A stretch of 64,000 nucleotides of DNA from Scolanthus callimorphus (taxonomy: Eukaryota; Cnidaria; Anthozoa; Actiniaria; Edwardsiidae), in contig CM066919.1 of NCBI GenBank assembly GCA_033964015.1, positions 17,982,146 to 18,046,145 of the forward strand, given 5' to 3'. The notes under the pieces are model-generated. The model saw only the letters and a list, made by a program, of their open reading frames with translations, was not told the DNA's origin and did not search any database. Position numbers and translations under genes: made by a program. Positions 10,593 to 21,999 of the stretch are shown piece by piece. Numbering within the stretch: position 1 is the first letter of the stretch; each line of letters opens with the position of its first letter.

Positions 10593-12267
10593 GGCTTTAT
10601 TATATTGGGTTCCCCTCCTCCCTCCCAAATGTCAAAGCGCGCTCAGCCGTATGAACAGGCTTCATGACACATGATTTTCGAGTAATATAGCCCGTTCGGC
10701 GACAGTGGCTCTCACATTACATGTCAAACCTCTTGTTCATGGCAATTCGGGCTCGGGGAATCCCCATTCTCACGTGGACGTTTCATAGCGTACTTACTAT
10801 GTAATATTCATGGCCGGTAGAGGCATTTTATACAGTTTTTATTAACATTCAGACAAGTGGAGTCGGGGGGAAATTAGAATTCAAATTTAATAACACTCTC
10901 CCGCACTCAATGTTAAATTTTTACCTCTCACTCTAACGAATTTACGACTTCGAGAAATAATGTAAAATTTCTATTAAGCGACGTTTCTTTTACTGATTAA
11001 AAATTAGTATGTCGATTATCCAAAGTCTAAAATCAGTGTTTTCTTTTGCAATTCTACGCCGTCATTTAAAGGTTATTACCCTTTTTGCACGGCGCACTCT
11101 GTTCTGCGCATGGCGCACGATCAATTCGTTCGAAATGACGTAATCGAGTGTGCGCGCGGCAACCTAAATATCCCCATTTCACCGAGAAATACTAAGAAAA
11201 GTCGCGGCTTTTTGGGATATTGCGCGAAAACAAGAATGGGCACCGCAATATTTTATTTTACCTTTTTGATAACACTATCATCCCTTAAGAAATTCTAACG
11301 AAATGTTTTTGAGCAATCGTCATGAAAAGCCCCTGAGGTACCAAAGAGTCTCAAATTAATATCACGAGCGGTGCGCACATTTTTGCACATTTTCAAGAGT
11401 AGCGTCATAGAAAATTAAAGACTCCAATGTTCGTACTTGGTAATGAAGCATCCAACAGTTATGTTCAAACTTGCAAGCGAACTGGACTGCTTTATTAGTG
11501 AGCGTTTTTAACAATTTTTTTCACAAAATAGCCCTTTCGCACTAAAAATGGGGTATGTCTGCGCCATCGAAGTTTCTAAACGAGCCAAGCCCCCCCCCCC
11601 CCCCCCCCCCCCCCCACCCCGCCATGTTTTATTTCATATTTTCATTTCTTATATACTAAATTGTAGACAAATTAAGAAAAAAATTCCACGGCAAATTTTA
11701 TTTCAGGGAAATTACCTTAAATATGTAACGGCAAGACAGTTCAAACCATCCGGAATAAATGTTTTTCTATAACTTGTTTTGCCTTCCAAGTTTTGATTGA
11801 CAGTGCTGAATTACAAAAACAGAACAGACGGATTCTAGAGTATGATAGCGATTCAACTAAACCTTTTTCATACCTATATGTTATTATACATATATTGTGT
11901 GACAATTTAAGAAGAAACCCACCAATAGTGACGCTTCAGATAATAAGTGTGAGGTGGTCATTCCATCAACCTGTATATATAATTGGAGTTCTGGATGTAG
12001 GGAACGTATTACACAACGTAGCAGACACTTAGTCGAAGAATGCAAAACATAAATCAGAGGAAACGTGGCCTCAAATATTTATGCCTTCAAGACAGTTTTC
12101 CTGGTCAGAATATTTTTTCAGCCTGTTGCGTTGATGTAATTTTTTGAGTGCCTCCCCTCCACCGAGTTCGCCCAAATGTTAAGGGAATCTACCACAAGGT
12201 ATACCCGAGCCAGACGTCTAGAGGTCTATGCGTGCGCTAGATTATTTTGTTTTATTTATATTCACAG
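10593..12267. other. Intergenic DNA and gene A upstream region
   Basis: AT-rich, no firm gene. A poly-C tract lies at about 11589-11616. The WW exon of gene A starts after an acceptor at 12267, so a 5' non-coding exon and promoter must lie upstream; I cannot place them. Confidence 0.4.
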
Positions 12268-12274
12268 ATCCATT

Positions 12275-12382
12275 ATGGAGGACGAAAATAACTGGTTTGC
12301 ATATAAGGATAACACGGGCAAGACGGCCTTCTATTATAATACTGTTACCAATGAGTACAGATGGGAGCCAACATATTCACAA
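12275..12382 (+). CDS. Gene A exon 1: WW domain
   Basis: The exon starts after acceptor TATATTCACAG (ends 12267), opens with ATGGAGG and codes 36 residues before donor CAA|GTATGT in phase 0. The peptide has the WW pattern: W7, then FAYKDNTGK, aromatic FYYN at 19-22, T25, then W30 and P32. WW domains bind short proline-rich motifs such as PPxY. The second Trp is followed by E-P, so the Pro is one residue closer than in the usual W-x-x-P. The phase-0 end fits the phase-0 acceptor at 14236. The same exon occurs before genes B (38959) and C (54944). Confidence 0.85.
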
Positions 12383-12488
12383 GTATGTAGCCTTCGACAC
12401 GAAGGATATCATGGCTTGTTGCGCCCTTCTGCAACTGTATCAAGCGCCATACTCTAATATAGTATAGCTTCATTCATTCATTCATTAG

Positions 12489-13785
12489 TCATATTCTCTA
12501 AATCAGCCGAAGGAAATGGATGCTTTCTCCAACTATGTTGCTATGCTGCTTTGGCGTCTGACACAGGCTCTTAAAATAGTTTCAGCCAGCCGCCAATTGT
12601 CAGCCTAGCAACATAGGCCTAGACAGATGAAAGCATCCATTGCCTACTCCGGGTCCTAAGATCGCCTGAGATCGCCCAAGAACGCCTACGATCTTTTACC
12701 ACTGTACGCATTGCTACGCGACCTGAAAATTCACTGTTGCGTTGGGCGATTGGCGATTTTTAGCCGTCAATCAAAACTAAAACGTTGGATTCGGCTACTT
12801 CGGTGGGTCGACATTAATTGTAAAATCAATTAAAATAATTGTAAGCTATCCTTTGGCTTTCTGTCCTAGAATTATGAACTTTCTGTCTCAAGAAAATTGA
12901 CATTACAATTCCTTTGCTGAGAATCGCCAATCGCAACCGTGAATTTTGAGGTCGCGTAGCAATGCATACAGTGGTAATGGTGATCTTAGGACCCAGAGTA
13001 GGCCTTCCATTTCCGTGCATCGGCTGACTTAAGGAATGTAGTGCATGCAAATGTTCCATTGCATTCGGTAGGTCAGAGCAAGTCTAAAACTTTCTCTCTA
13101 GATGGTATTAGTCATATTCTCTAAATCAGCCGAAGGAAATGGATGCTTTCTCCAACTATGTTGCTATGCTGCTATGGCGTCTGACACAGGCTCTTAAAAT
13201 AGTTTCAGCCAGCCGCCAATTTGTCAGCCTAGCAACATAGGCCTAGACAGATGAAAGCATCCATTGCCTACTCCGGGTCCTAAGATCGCCTGAGATCGCA
13301 CTAGATCGCAGAATGAAAATAGAAAAAATTCCCAAGATCGCCTAAGATCGCCCAAGAACGCCTACGATCTTTTACCACTGTACGCATTGCTACGCGACCT
13401 GAAAATTCACTGTTGCGTTGGGCGATTGGCGATTTTTAGCCGTCAATCAAAACTAAAACGTTGGATTCGGATACTTCGGTGGGTCGACATTAATTGTAAA
13501 ATCAATTAAAATAATTGTAAGCTATCCTTTGGCTTTCTGTCCTAGAATTATGAACTTTCTGACTCAAGAAAATTGACATTACAATTCCTTTGCTGAGAAT
13601 CGCCAATCGCAACCGTGAATTTTGAGGTCGCGTAGCAATGCATACAGTGGTAATGGTGATCTTAGGACCCAGAGTAGGCCTTCCATTTCCGTGCATCGGC
13701 TGACTTAAGGAATGTAGTGCATGCAAAATGTTCCATTGCATTCGGTAGGTCAGAGCAAGTCTAAAACTTTCTCTCTAGATGGTAT
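12489..13785. repeat. Tandem duplication of a 0.62-0.68 kb foldback unit
   Basis: Two head-to-tail copies begin TAGTCATATTCTCTAAATC (about 12487 and 13107) and end CTCTCTAGATGGTAT. The second has roughly 57 extra bases near 13290-13345. Within each copy, sequence around GGGTCCTAAGATC is inverted about 260 bp downstream (GATCTTAGGACCC), so the unit contains an inverted-repeat element. Short minus-strand ORFs repeated in both copies are by-products. The duplication lies in the first intron of gene A. Confidence 0.85.
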
Positions 13786-14236
13786 TTGCGAGATTTCCAC
13801 ACGCAATTCTACTCCAAAAGAAAACAAAAAACAAAGTGGCTTATAAGGACTATTTAATTAATAATAATAATAATAATAATTATTATTATATTATTCCAAG
13901 CCACGATTACTGGTACATTGGAGTGCGAATACAGATACAGATGAGTAACTATACAATCAATCACAGCCAAATTATAATAATAATTGAATACATCTTTGAT
14001 ATATTTGCTGATAGTCTTATATCGATTCGTCAGCCATTGAAATACAATGCATAAATATATTTCTAACTAAAACTAGAACTAAATACGCTATTTACCTTCA
14101 TTAAATCATGTTAGTAAAGATCTGCTAATTAATACAAAATGAAAAGTAATGGCATTCATCAGGATTCCATAAATGGTTGGCAATGGAAACGCGAAAACAA
14201 TGTTTACTGATGTTGTTTTTTTTCTTTCCGCAACAG

Positions 14237-17200
14237 GATCCAACTGGTGATGATAACCTTGTATCGAGCTTCACTGATACATCTTTACAAACCGATGTCA
14301 ATGAGGAAATTGTTGACAATGATTCCCCAACGAACTTTCCAAGGAATTCTCCAGAGATAAACAATAATGACACTAAAGCTACCGATGACACGGTTGAAGA
14401 CCTTAACTTCACAGACGCAGTTCGTTTAAATATGGAAAGCATATCCCCTGGGCCTGTTGCAGTAATGTCGAAAACAAGTGATACTGGAGACAGGTCAAAG
14501 CGTAGTTCCTGTCTCGCATCTGAACCTCTTAACCACAGAAATTTCAAAGAAAGTAGAAAACTAATAGTTGTGCTCCAAGATATTGGTTCAGATGTTAAAC
14601 ATTTGCAAAGAAAGAATAGGACTAATTCTTCGTTAAAGAATCATAATACCCGAGTCACAAGGCAGTCCAAGACATGTGCTGTTGAAGTTAATGCTAAGAA
14701 AGATGCCCGCCTCGGTAATAAGCATAATGGACAAAACGAGTCTTTCCCTCAGGAAGGTGCATTACAAATTGAATTCAAGGATGACATAACTGACGCAAAA
14801 GATTCTAACAAAGAACAAAAGTCTTCAGGTATGAATATCAGCACTAATTCCTATACAGATAAGGATAGCGATCAAATTTCAAGTCGTCCTTCAGGGAATG
14901 ACAACCATAGAGAGGAACACTCATATAGCACGTCACAAGATTGTCTGTCGAGTTCCGATAGCAGAAACACAACTGTTTCCTCAAGTCCCGAAATTGAAAT
15001 ACCTTTTACAATGCAGTCCACGAGTGAGAGTGCTTCTGAAAATAACTGTAATACGGCTTCCAAAAATATCAACTTTACTGATGAACCTGAAAATGGTAAC
15101 AATGAACCTGAGAAAAGTTACGAATGCGTCATATGCAATGTATCGTTTTCAGAATACTCTAAAGCTCGTACTCACTACGGGCTGCACAATATTTTACTGC
15201 CGCTTCTTGAAGACAAAACAATCGTAGAATTACGCCGGGGACAGTGCAGCAGCGAAAAGTACACCTTTGTATATAAATGTAATATATGCAGTATATATAT
15301 TGTTCATCTGGAAATTGTAAGACATCATAACAATAGACCTTGACTGAAGATGCATCATGCGCACCGAGCTATACATGTTGTCTCTGTCAGGAAACGTTTA
15401 CAACTTCAAAAGCAATGGAATTTCATAGCAGCCCACCTTTGTCGCGCTCAGTGCGCTGCTCAAGCTCTGCAAGAAATGCAGCATTGTTTATTTTGTACCA
15501 TATGCAAACAGCTATTTTCAAGTCTTGGGGCCATACAATATCATTATGTCAAGCATTTTGTTAAAGGGATGGCAGCTCCGTCGATTGGGCCTACAGGATT
15601 AGCTGGAAATGGTGGGCAACAGCATACCCTTAATCAGGAGCCACATCATCATCTTCAACAGCAGCAGCAACAGCAGCAGCCACAATGGGGTTGAAGGATC
15701 AGCATAAATTACAACAACATGGGTATTATGTACATGATCAACACAATCGGCTTCAATATAATCATCATCTCGAGCAACAAGAACAAGTGCCTCAACAACG
15801 ACATGAACAGCCGTGCGATCAGGAAAAACCACAAGAGAAAGTAAACAGTGAAGTTCAAGTACTGGTTGAGAATGAACAGATACATAGAATGGAGCAGCCA
15901 CAAGAGCGTGATCTTCAGAAAGACGAATGCCAGGAACAACAGGAGCGTCAGCACCAAGATCTACAAATAGAGCAACATGAGCAAGAACTAACCAATTCAC
16001 ACCAACATCAAGAACGACAACGACGAAACAAGAAGCAAGGGAAGGAAGGGCATGGTCAGCGAAAGGGAAGGAAAACAAAAACGAAGCAATTACAGCTGCC
16101 GGAGCGACGACAAAAGCGCCTACAGCTGCTGCAACATCAACGGCAGCTAGAGTGGATACAGCGAAGATTACAGTATGAACGGCATCAAATAGATGAACAG
16201 AAAACGGGACTACAAGAACGCGTGCAACTACTTCAGGAAAAAACAACAAGTCGTCAACAGCTAGATCGTTATTTCATAACGATCTAGCAAAGCTACTCTT
16301 CCAAGAACAGAAAATAGACATGAAACTAAAAAAACTAGAAATACGCATGCAGATACTAAAACAACAGCAGTGCCAACAGGAGCGACGGAACGAAGGAGCT
16401 ACGGAGCGGGTGCAACGGAAGGAAGGTGGAACGGAGCAGGTGGAGCAGCGGAACGAACGTGGAACGGAGCAAGAGCTGCGGAATGAAGATGGAACACAAC
16501 AGCAGCAACGGAATGAAGAAGAAATAGTGCTAGATCGCCAACGGAGTCCAGAATTACTCCGGCAACAACAGGAAATAGAAGTGAAACAGCAGCGACTAGA
16601 AAAACACATACAGAGTCTTCAACAACAGCCGCGCCACCAGGAGCGACAGAACCAAGGAGCAACGGAACGAGAGCAATGGAGGGAAGGTGGAATGGAGCAG
16701 GGGCTGCAGACGGAAGGTGGAACAGAGCTGGAGCTACCAAAGGAGATGGAACGGAACAGGAGCAGCACAATGAAATTGGGACACAACAACAGCAACGGAA
16801 TGAAGGAGGGACGAAACAGAGGCAACGGAACGAAGGTGGAACGGAACAAAAGCAACGGAATGAATGTGAAACGGAGCAGGAGCAACGGAACGAAGATGGA
16901 ATGGAACAAGAGCAACTGTATTCTGAGCGTAAAGATCAAGAACAAGAATTCGAGCCAGTAGAATTGCGACATCACAGGCAATACAGAATAGATGAGCTAC
17001 AGTTGTCTCAATATCAGCAAACGTTATATCGCCAACGTGGAATGCAACACCAAATGTATTTGATGATGCCAGGCCGGGAGAGTTTGGTTGTCCAAGCAGA
17101 GCAACAGCAGCAACACCCACAACGACCATACAACATGTCGTTGATGATGCACCAAAAGTATCAAGTGATGCAAGCAGCACGCCATCCCCTTGCATTTGCA

Positions 17201-17617
17201 CAACAACAATGGCGGCAACACCCGCAACAACCGATACCATGGATGGCGCGGCAGGAGTATCAATTCATGAGTAGAGAGCAGCTACAACAACTACAACAGC
17301 AACGATGGCAACAACAGCAGCACATGTCATGGATGTTGCAGCAGCAATATCAAGTAATGGGACAACAGCCACAACTACAACAACAACAGCTAGAACAGCA
17401 TCACCGACAACAACGAGTTATGTTCTGGATGCAACAACAGCAGCATTGCCTAGAAATGCAAGCAAAGCAGCTGCAACCGGAACTTGAGAATTATCAACGG
17501 AATGAGCAGTCACAAAAACGCCCAAGTGATCAGCAAAATGACCAAACGCTGCAACAGGCAAAGAAGATAAAACAAGAGGTTCATTCACAAGATCAGCGAT
17601 ATCAAGTTTTACTATGA
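14237..17617 (+). CDS. Gene A main exon: C2H2 fingers and Gln-rich tail
   Basis: The exon begins after acceptor CCGCAACAG with GAT CCA ACT, in phase 0 with the WW exon. About 290 Ser/Asp/Asn-rich residues are followed by finger 1 (CVICNVSFSEYSKARTHYGLH, C-x2-C-x12-H-x3-H), a degenerate finger, then YTCCLCQETF and CTICKQLF..H..H, each aligned with a finger of gene B. The rest is extremely Gln-rich, with a 10-residue repeat (RNEGGTEQ-x-Q) and a final IKQE sumoylation-type motif. Unlike B and C there is no C-terminal finger array. Frame changes occur near 15340 (T run), 15433 (C run), 15690 (G run), 16273 (T run) and 16740 (A run). All are single-base and no nonsense substitution was seen. Corrected, the protein would be about 1160 residues. 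It is a real gene with consensus errors or a recently broken paralogue. Confidence 0.7.
16390..16915 (+). repeat. 30-bp coding minisatellite in gene A
   Basis: Imperfect units of CGGAACGAAGGTGGAACGGA followed by a CA/AG-rich decamer repeat through two tracts (about 16390-16510 and 16625-16915), coding the decapeptide RNEGGTEQxQ. The antisense strand also lacks stops, giving spurious Val/Pro-rich ORFs. Confidence 0.7.
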
Positions 17618-19250
17618 CAGATTTCTTAATTAAGCGAATTTTAGATTGTCGAAAGTAATTATACTTGCGTCTTCTGTTGGTTGAAATCTTAGGTCTTTGT
17701 TTAGTCAGCCTATCAGAATGCACACCGTGCCACGGATAAACGCAAGTCATACTGATTGGTCAATTGTTTGATTTGTTTCGTTTCTGATTGGCTAAGTGTA
17801 TTTCCTTCGCTCCCTGATTAGTTGGTTGTTGATTTTGTTTCGTTTCTGATTGGCTAAGTGTATTTACATTGAATTTAGTTTACGATACTCATCCAAAATC
17901 CGCTATCAGCAACTTGGATTCTCTTTGTCTTTGTCAAAGGGGATCTCAAATAGGAAGAGCGTGACAAGAAATTTATAGTTGATCTCTTTTCTAGATTGTG
18001 TCGCACTCGAGCTAGATTATTATCCTCACGGTTGAAATGGCTTATGGGCGGGTAGCTTGTGACGTCATTATTATGCTTAATTTGCATATGCAACAAAGAT
18101 AATCAGGCTGCTCAGCGGAGCGTGCGATCGGTGAGTTCTAAAATAATAACAATTGCGGTGAAGAAGTTGAATTTACAGAGATATGCGCGTTCAAGTGCCA
18201 AGCCGCATTTACCTTTCTTGATGGTTAAACGAACATATGAGCTCATGCTTTTCCTTTTTTCAGCATTCACTTTCGTCAGTCACCTCTAGATATATGGCGC
18301 GAACTGTTTCGAAGTACGTTAATTTAACGCACTTTTAAAGTGAAGACAATTCATGATACCAATTTCCAGTATCCTTTCATTACCCTTTATCCATCATATA
18401 CTTTGTTACATTTTGAAGCTCCTTTGAACAGTATGACTCTAACATTGCTTATGAAAATTTAAATTTACAAGAATAGACCAATCGATAATTTGAATTCCTA
18501 GAATTACTGTTATTCGAAATGCAGCTGTAAGATCTGGCTTTTAAATCGGAAAGACAGAATACAACAAGACTCATTTGAAAAATTTTGCGCAGGATCGCTT
18601 TTTTAAAATAAAAGTGAAATTTACAGATTTGCGTGTGCTCTTTCCTGAAACCAAGACTCACTATAGCCTCGTAGTATAAAATCTGCTACCTTTTCTTTGG
18701 GACAGATCAATCCACGGTACGTAACCGACCTATCCACCATCTACCCCCCCCCCCTCCCCCCCCCCCCCCCCCCCCACCCCCCGTCGCAAGATCAATAACA
18801 TGGATCAAGGATCAAAATAGGGGATCGACTCTGCATTTAACCAGATATGCATGGGAGACCAAACAGATACACGCGTTTTTAATATACCTTTTTCAATAGA
18901 GAACCAATCTTGGAGGCACTGAAGTGCAGCACCTGAAGGAGTGTATCTCGATGTTTCAGTTACAAATTTAAAAGAGCTTGAATCGGGTAATAAGCCAGGT
19001 TAACATTTGGGTTTTGCAACATAAATAGACAAGAAAAACAGTTTGGGGATTCCTTGGCAATGGCATATATTTTTGCTGAAGAGAGAAAAGTTACGAAAAT
19101 ACAAGGTAAATCAACACGATTTCCTATCACCGAGAAGTGGGTTAAAAAAAAAAGAGGAAAAGCCGAGCTTTTTTAACCGACTTTGAGGTTTTGCAATCCT
19201 GAGGAAACACATTGTCGCGTTTTTGGTATAGCTTCTCAAAGAAATCATTA
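17618..19250. other. Intergenic region downstream of gene A
   Basis: No gene found. I see no AATAAA close after gene A. A direct repeat (TTGTTTCGTTTCTGATTGGC) occurs near 17770 and 17837. A candidate promoter lies at 18046-18136 and a poly-C tract at 18742-18782. A 60-bp segment near 19180-19245 is repeated at 19690-19750, on both sides of the element at 19251. Confidence 0.4.
18046..18136 (+). promoter_or_regulatory. Candidate promoter: GC box, CRE, octamer, splice donor
   Basis: In 42 bases there is a GC box (GGGCGGG, 18046-18052), a full CRE (TGACGTCA, 18060-18067) and an octamer (ATTTGCAT, 18080-18087). A strong donor G|GTGAGT follows at 18130/18131. The arrangement looks like a promoter plus short non-coding first exon. 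The downstream exon is not identified, so this is inference. Confidence 0.35.
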
Positions 19251-19573
19251 CAGTCAAAAGACATGAAGGGTGCCCCCCTCGAGTTGAATATTCAATTCAT
19301 TATTCCATTATTGATTTCATTATTAAATCCAAAAATGCATTTTTCAATTCAATATTGAAAATCTTATAACCGGTGCAAATCGAAACTCGCTATTTTGTCT
19401 ACGATTCCATGACAACGCACGTTCTCTTTCTGTTCTCGGATCATTCTGCACGATTTTTAAGGGCGTGCGTTGCCATGGAATCATAGACAGCGAACGAGTT
19501 TTCGATTTGCAAAATATATAATAATATTGAATTGAAAAATGCAGTTTTGGATTCGCTTCATGTCTTTTGACTG
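19251..19573. mobile_element. 323-bp TIR element with TTA TSD
   Basis: Perfect 18-bp inverted termini CAGTCAAAAGACATGAAG / CTTCATGTCTTTTGACTG are flanked by TTA (19248-19250, 19574-19576). Inner arms are also complementary (CATGACAACGCACG with CGTGCGTTGCCATG). The TWA duplication fits a Harbinger-like MITE. Confidence 0.8.
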
Positions 19574-19894
19574 TTATTGGCCAAGATTAAATCTAAAACA
19601 ATCTATGCAAACTAACATCGCGTATCAAAACCTCCTTTACGCTTAGGATTTTTGATCTTTAGGTTTGATGAATTATTAATTAATGAGTTTGAGAAATCCT
19701 GGTGGAAACATTGTCGCGCCTTTGATATAGCTTCTCAAACGAATCGTTTAAGGTCGAGAAAAGAGTAAACAAATTGTGTCTAAGCAAATCAAGACCGCGG
19801 GCGCAAACTTTCTTCACGCTTATGATGATTTTCATTGTTAAAACATGAAGTGAATAATCAATGAGTTTGAGATCTTTAACATATAATTTCCTAC

Positions 19895-19900
19895 TTTATT
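19895..19900 (-). promoter_or_regulatory. Polyadenylation signal AATAAA
   Basis: Minus-strand AATAAA starts five bases after the stop codon of the small Cys-rich secreted protein, so its 3' UTR is probably very short. Confidence 0.55.
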
Positions 19901-19904
19901 TCTC

Positions 19905-20110
19905 TTATTGTTTGACTGTGCACGGTGGATCTTTCGCTGGTTTACATGGCTTTGGGTGACACTTGTCTGTCACCTCCTCCTTACCGACATACCAACGTGC
20001 TGTGCCGCACGGATTTTGACAAAAGTCAGCTATGCAGATTGCCTTGGTGCATCCGGGGCATGTAGCATGTTTACAAGGATCGAAGACACACTTGTTATTC
20101 CCTGGGCAAT
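19905..20110 (-). CDS. Small secreted Cys-rich protein, exon 2
   Basis: Minus-strand exon after acceptor CCCTTTCAG (intron ends at 20111). It codes about 68 residues with 13 cysteines, in clusters such as DCPGNNKC, CKHATCPGC, CQNPCG and CHPKPCKP, and ends at TAA 19907-19905. Joined to the signal-peptide exon at 21936-21999 (phase 1), the product is 89 residues: a short secretory leader and a disulfide-rich mature chain. I do not recognise the cysteine spacing. Matrix, mucus, immune or other secreted roles are all possible, and nothing in the sequence decides between them. The 1.8 kb intron carries two MITEs. Confidence 0.65.
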
Positions 20111-20275
20111 CTGAAAGGGTTTGACAATGGTATTCTGTCAGCCTAGAAACACACGTGCATAGCAAAAACCTGTTCCTCTTATCTCCTTTAGCTTGATAAG
20201 ATAAGCCCAGCTAGCCCACGCGGATGCTGCACCTACGTGTATTTAGCAAAGACACAGCATTTCATTTCTTACTAA

Positions 20276-20669
20276 AGGCCATTTTTACGAGGCAACGCAA
20301 CGATGACGAATTGAAATGCATTGCGAGTTGCCGCGGGATGTTACACACGCAATATTGTTTGCAACTTGTAATGCGCTCGCATGGAAAATTATAAATTACA
20401 GCAGCACTATCAAAATCAAGCCGGTGGATTGGCTCATTCAGGGAACCCAGTGCGTGATAAATTGCCAAGACATGTCAGACGTAGCAACTTAGAAAATGTT
20501 GGAGCTCTGTTCTTCATTTTCTGCCACTTGCAACGCAACAAAATATTGCATTGCAGGGGGATGTTACACGCGCGTTTTTCGCTACAACTCGCAACGCAAT
20601 AATTGTTGCGTTGCGAGTTGCAGCGAAAAACGCGCGTTGCAAGAAAATTTGCCTCGTGTAACATGGCCT
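20276..20669. mobile_element. 394-bp TIR element with TAA TSD
   Basis: The left end (AGGCCATTTTTACGAGGCAA) and the reverse complement of the right end (AGGCCATGTTACACGAGGCAA) match with small changes, flanked by TAA (20273-20275, 20670-20672). Near the right end is a hairpin of TTGCGTTGCGAGTTG and its mirror. Non-autonomous; TWA duplication fits Harbinger-like MITEs. It lies in the intron of the Cys-rich gene. Confidence 0.75.
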
Positions 20670-21683
20670 TAAGATAGGTAACTGCGGGTGACTTGCAAGT
20701 TTTTTTTTTTTTTTTGCTGTGAAAATAATGTGGTGAAAAGAAAAGAAACCTTGACAAGAAAAAGGAAAAAGAAAACCGTTTGCTGTTGCCCCACTGATCA
20801 AAATTTCTTTCAGGACAAGATATCTGGTCCGCGATTCCTTTATGTACCTGACCAAGGGGATATGATATTCAATAGGCGGATTTATTGTGACGTCAGTGTT
20901 TACATATTTCAAGCATCCGTGAAAATCAGCAAGCGTAACGGAGCTACAAAAATAATTGTTCTGAATTTCAATAGCGCCTGGTGAATGAAGCGTAATTAGA
21001 AAGTTTTACGTTCGTCATTCAAATTATGAGCGCATGGCGAAAAGTTCAATTTACAGAAAACATGAGGGGTAATGAGCTTCTTGCCACCCAAGAAATTCAA
21101 GGCTATTGAAAATGCCTCTTTGCTCTTGAAAAATGTAATAAAGATGTTCGCGCGATGAAATACTTACTATTCCTAAGAACTTATTGACGTTTACGTTAGT
21201 TTGGAGGCTCTACGCAGGTTTTTTAAAAATGAGTGGATTGCTGTGTGGCAAACGGTTCATTAGCCCACATATTTTCACCAAAATGAACATTTAACTACGT
21301 CCTTACAACTGAATGTTAAACTTTCAAATTTTCAGAGTAGGTTTGATTTGCTGTCCGCTATTCATATTCAGTGCTGATTATTTTCGAACTGCTTCAAACA
21401 TTCTGAATCTAGACCCTGCTTATGCAAATGAGCCCAAACTGTTAACACGAAATCCCCCTATACACCATTTGTACACAGTAGAACTGCGGGAAAAACGCAA
21501 ACCCGATACTGTAAAAGAATAGTCCATATTCGAAACAGAAATAGAATGAACATACCCTTTTCTATAGGTACCTTCTTCTCCTGTCAAAGATGCAAAAATA
21601 CGATCATAGGATTAAAAACAGGAACCTATTAAACCGAAGCAGATCAAGCACACCAACCTGCTATTCAGACCCATATCTAGACT

Positions 21684-21780
21684 CAGGGCGTAGCTAATGG
21701 GAGGGGGGTGGGTCCTGGGGTGCACGTGACCCCCCTTTTTAGAAGAAAAAGGGGCACATCAAATCCCGGCTACGCCCCTG
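21684..21780. mobile_element. 97-bp CAGGGGCGTAGC element, 5-bp TSD
   Basis: Left CAGGGCGTAGC and right GCTACGCCCCTG are inverted (one base missing at the left), flanked by a perfect AGACT duplication (21679-21683, 21781-21785). A related complete copy is at 30821-30994. Confidence 0.75.
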
Positions 21781-21935
21781 AGACTTGGATAGACTGTTTA
21801 CGCCGCTAGTTCGTTAAAACCAACTGCTCCTTGGGTGTGTTGAAACCATAACTACTCATTTCGAACTACCCAACGTTCGATAGCTACTGACTAAATCCGA
21901 GGACATTTTATTTCAAAAGGGCGTGCGCGTTATAC

Positions 21936-21999
21936 CTACCGGAAACGCTTGAATACAACCAAGGAGAAGGCTAAACGTCAGGAGTCCCAAATATCTCAT
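21936..21999 (-). CDS. Small secreted Cys-rich protein, exon 1 (signal peptide)
   Basis: Minus-strand ATG at 21999 opens MRYLGLLTFSLLLGCIQAF, a classic signal peptide: one basic residue, a leucine-rich core, and small residues before a likely cut after the Ala in IQA. A donor GTAG|GTATAA in phase 1 joins it to the Cys-rich exon at 20110, giving FPVDCPGNN at the junction. The alternative donor CCG|GTAGGT is phase 0 and would not keep the frame. Confidence 0.65.

Noticed and set aside
12826..13741. Two near-identical minus-strand ORFs of 77-79 codons
   Set aside because: They lie in the duplicated foldback unit and have no domain; similarity comes from the DNA duplication.
14177..14236. Met at 14177 as start of gene A main frame
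   Set aside because: It lies in the polypyrimidine tract before the acceptor CAACAG; the WW exon supplies the start.
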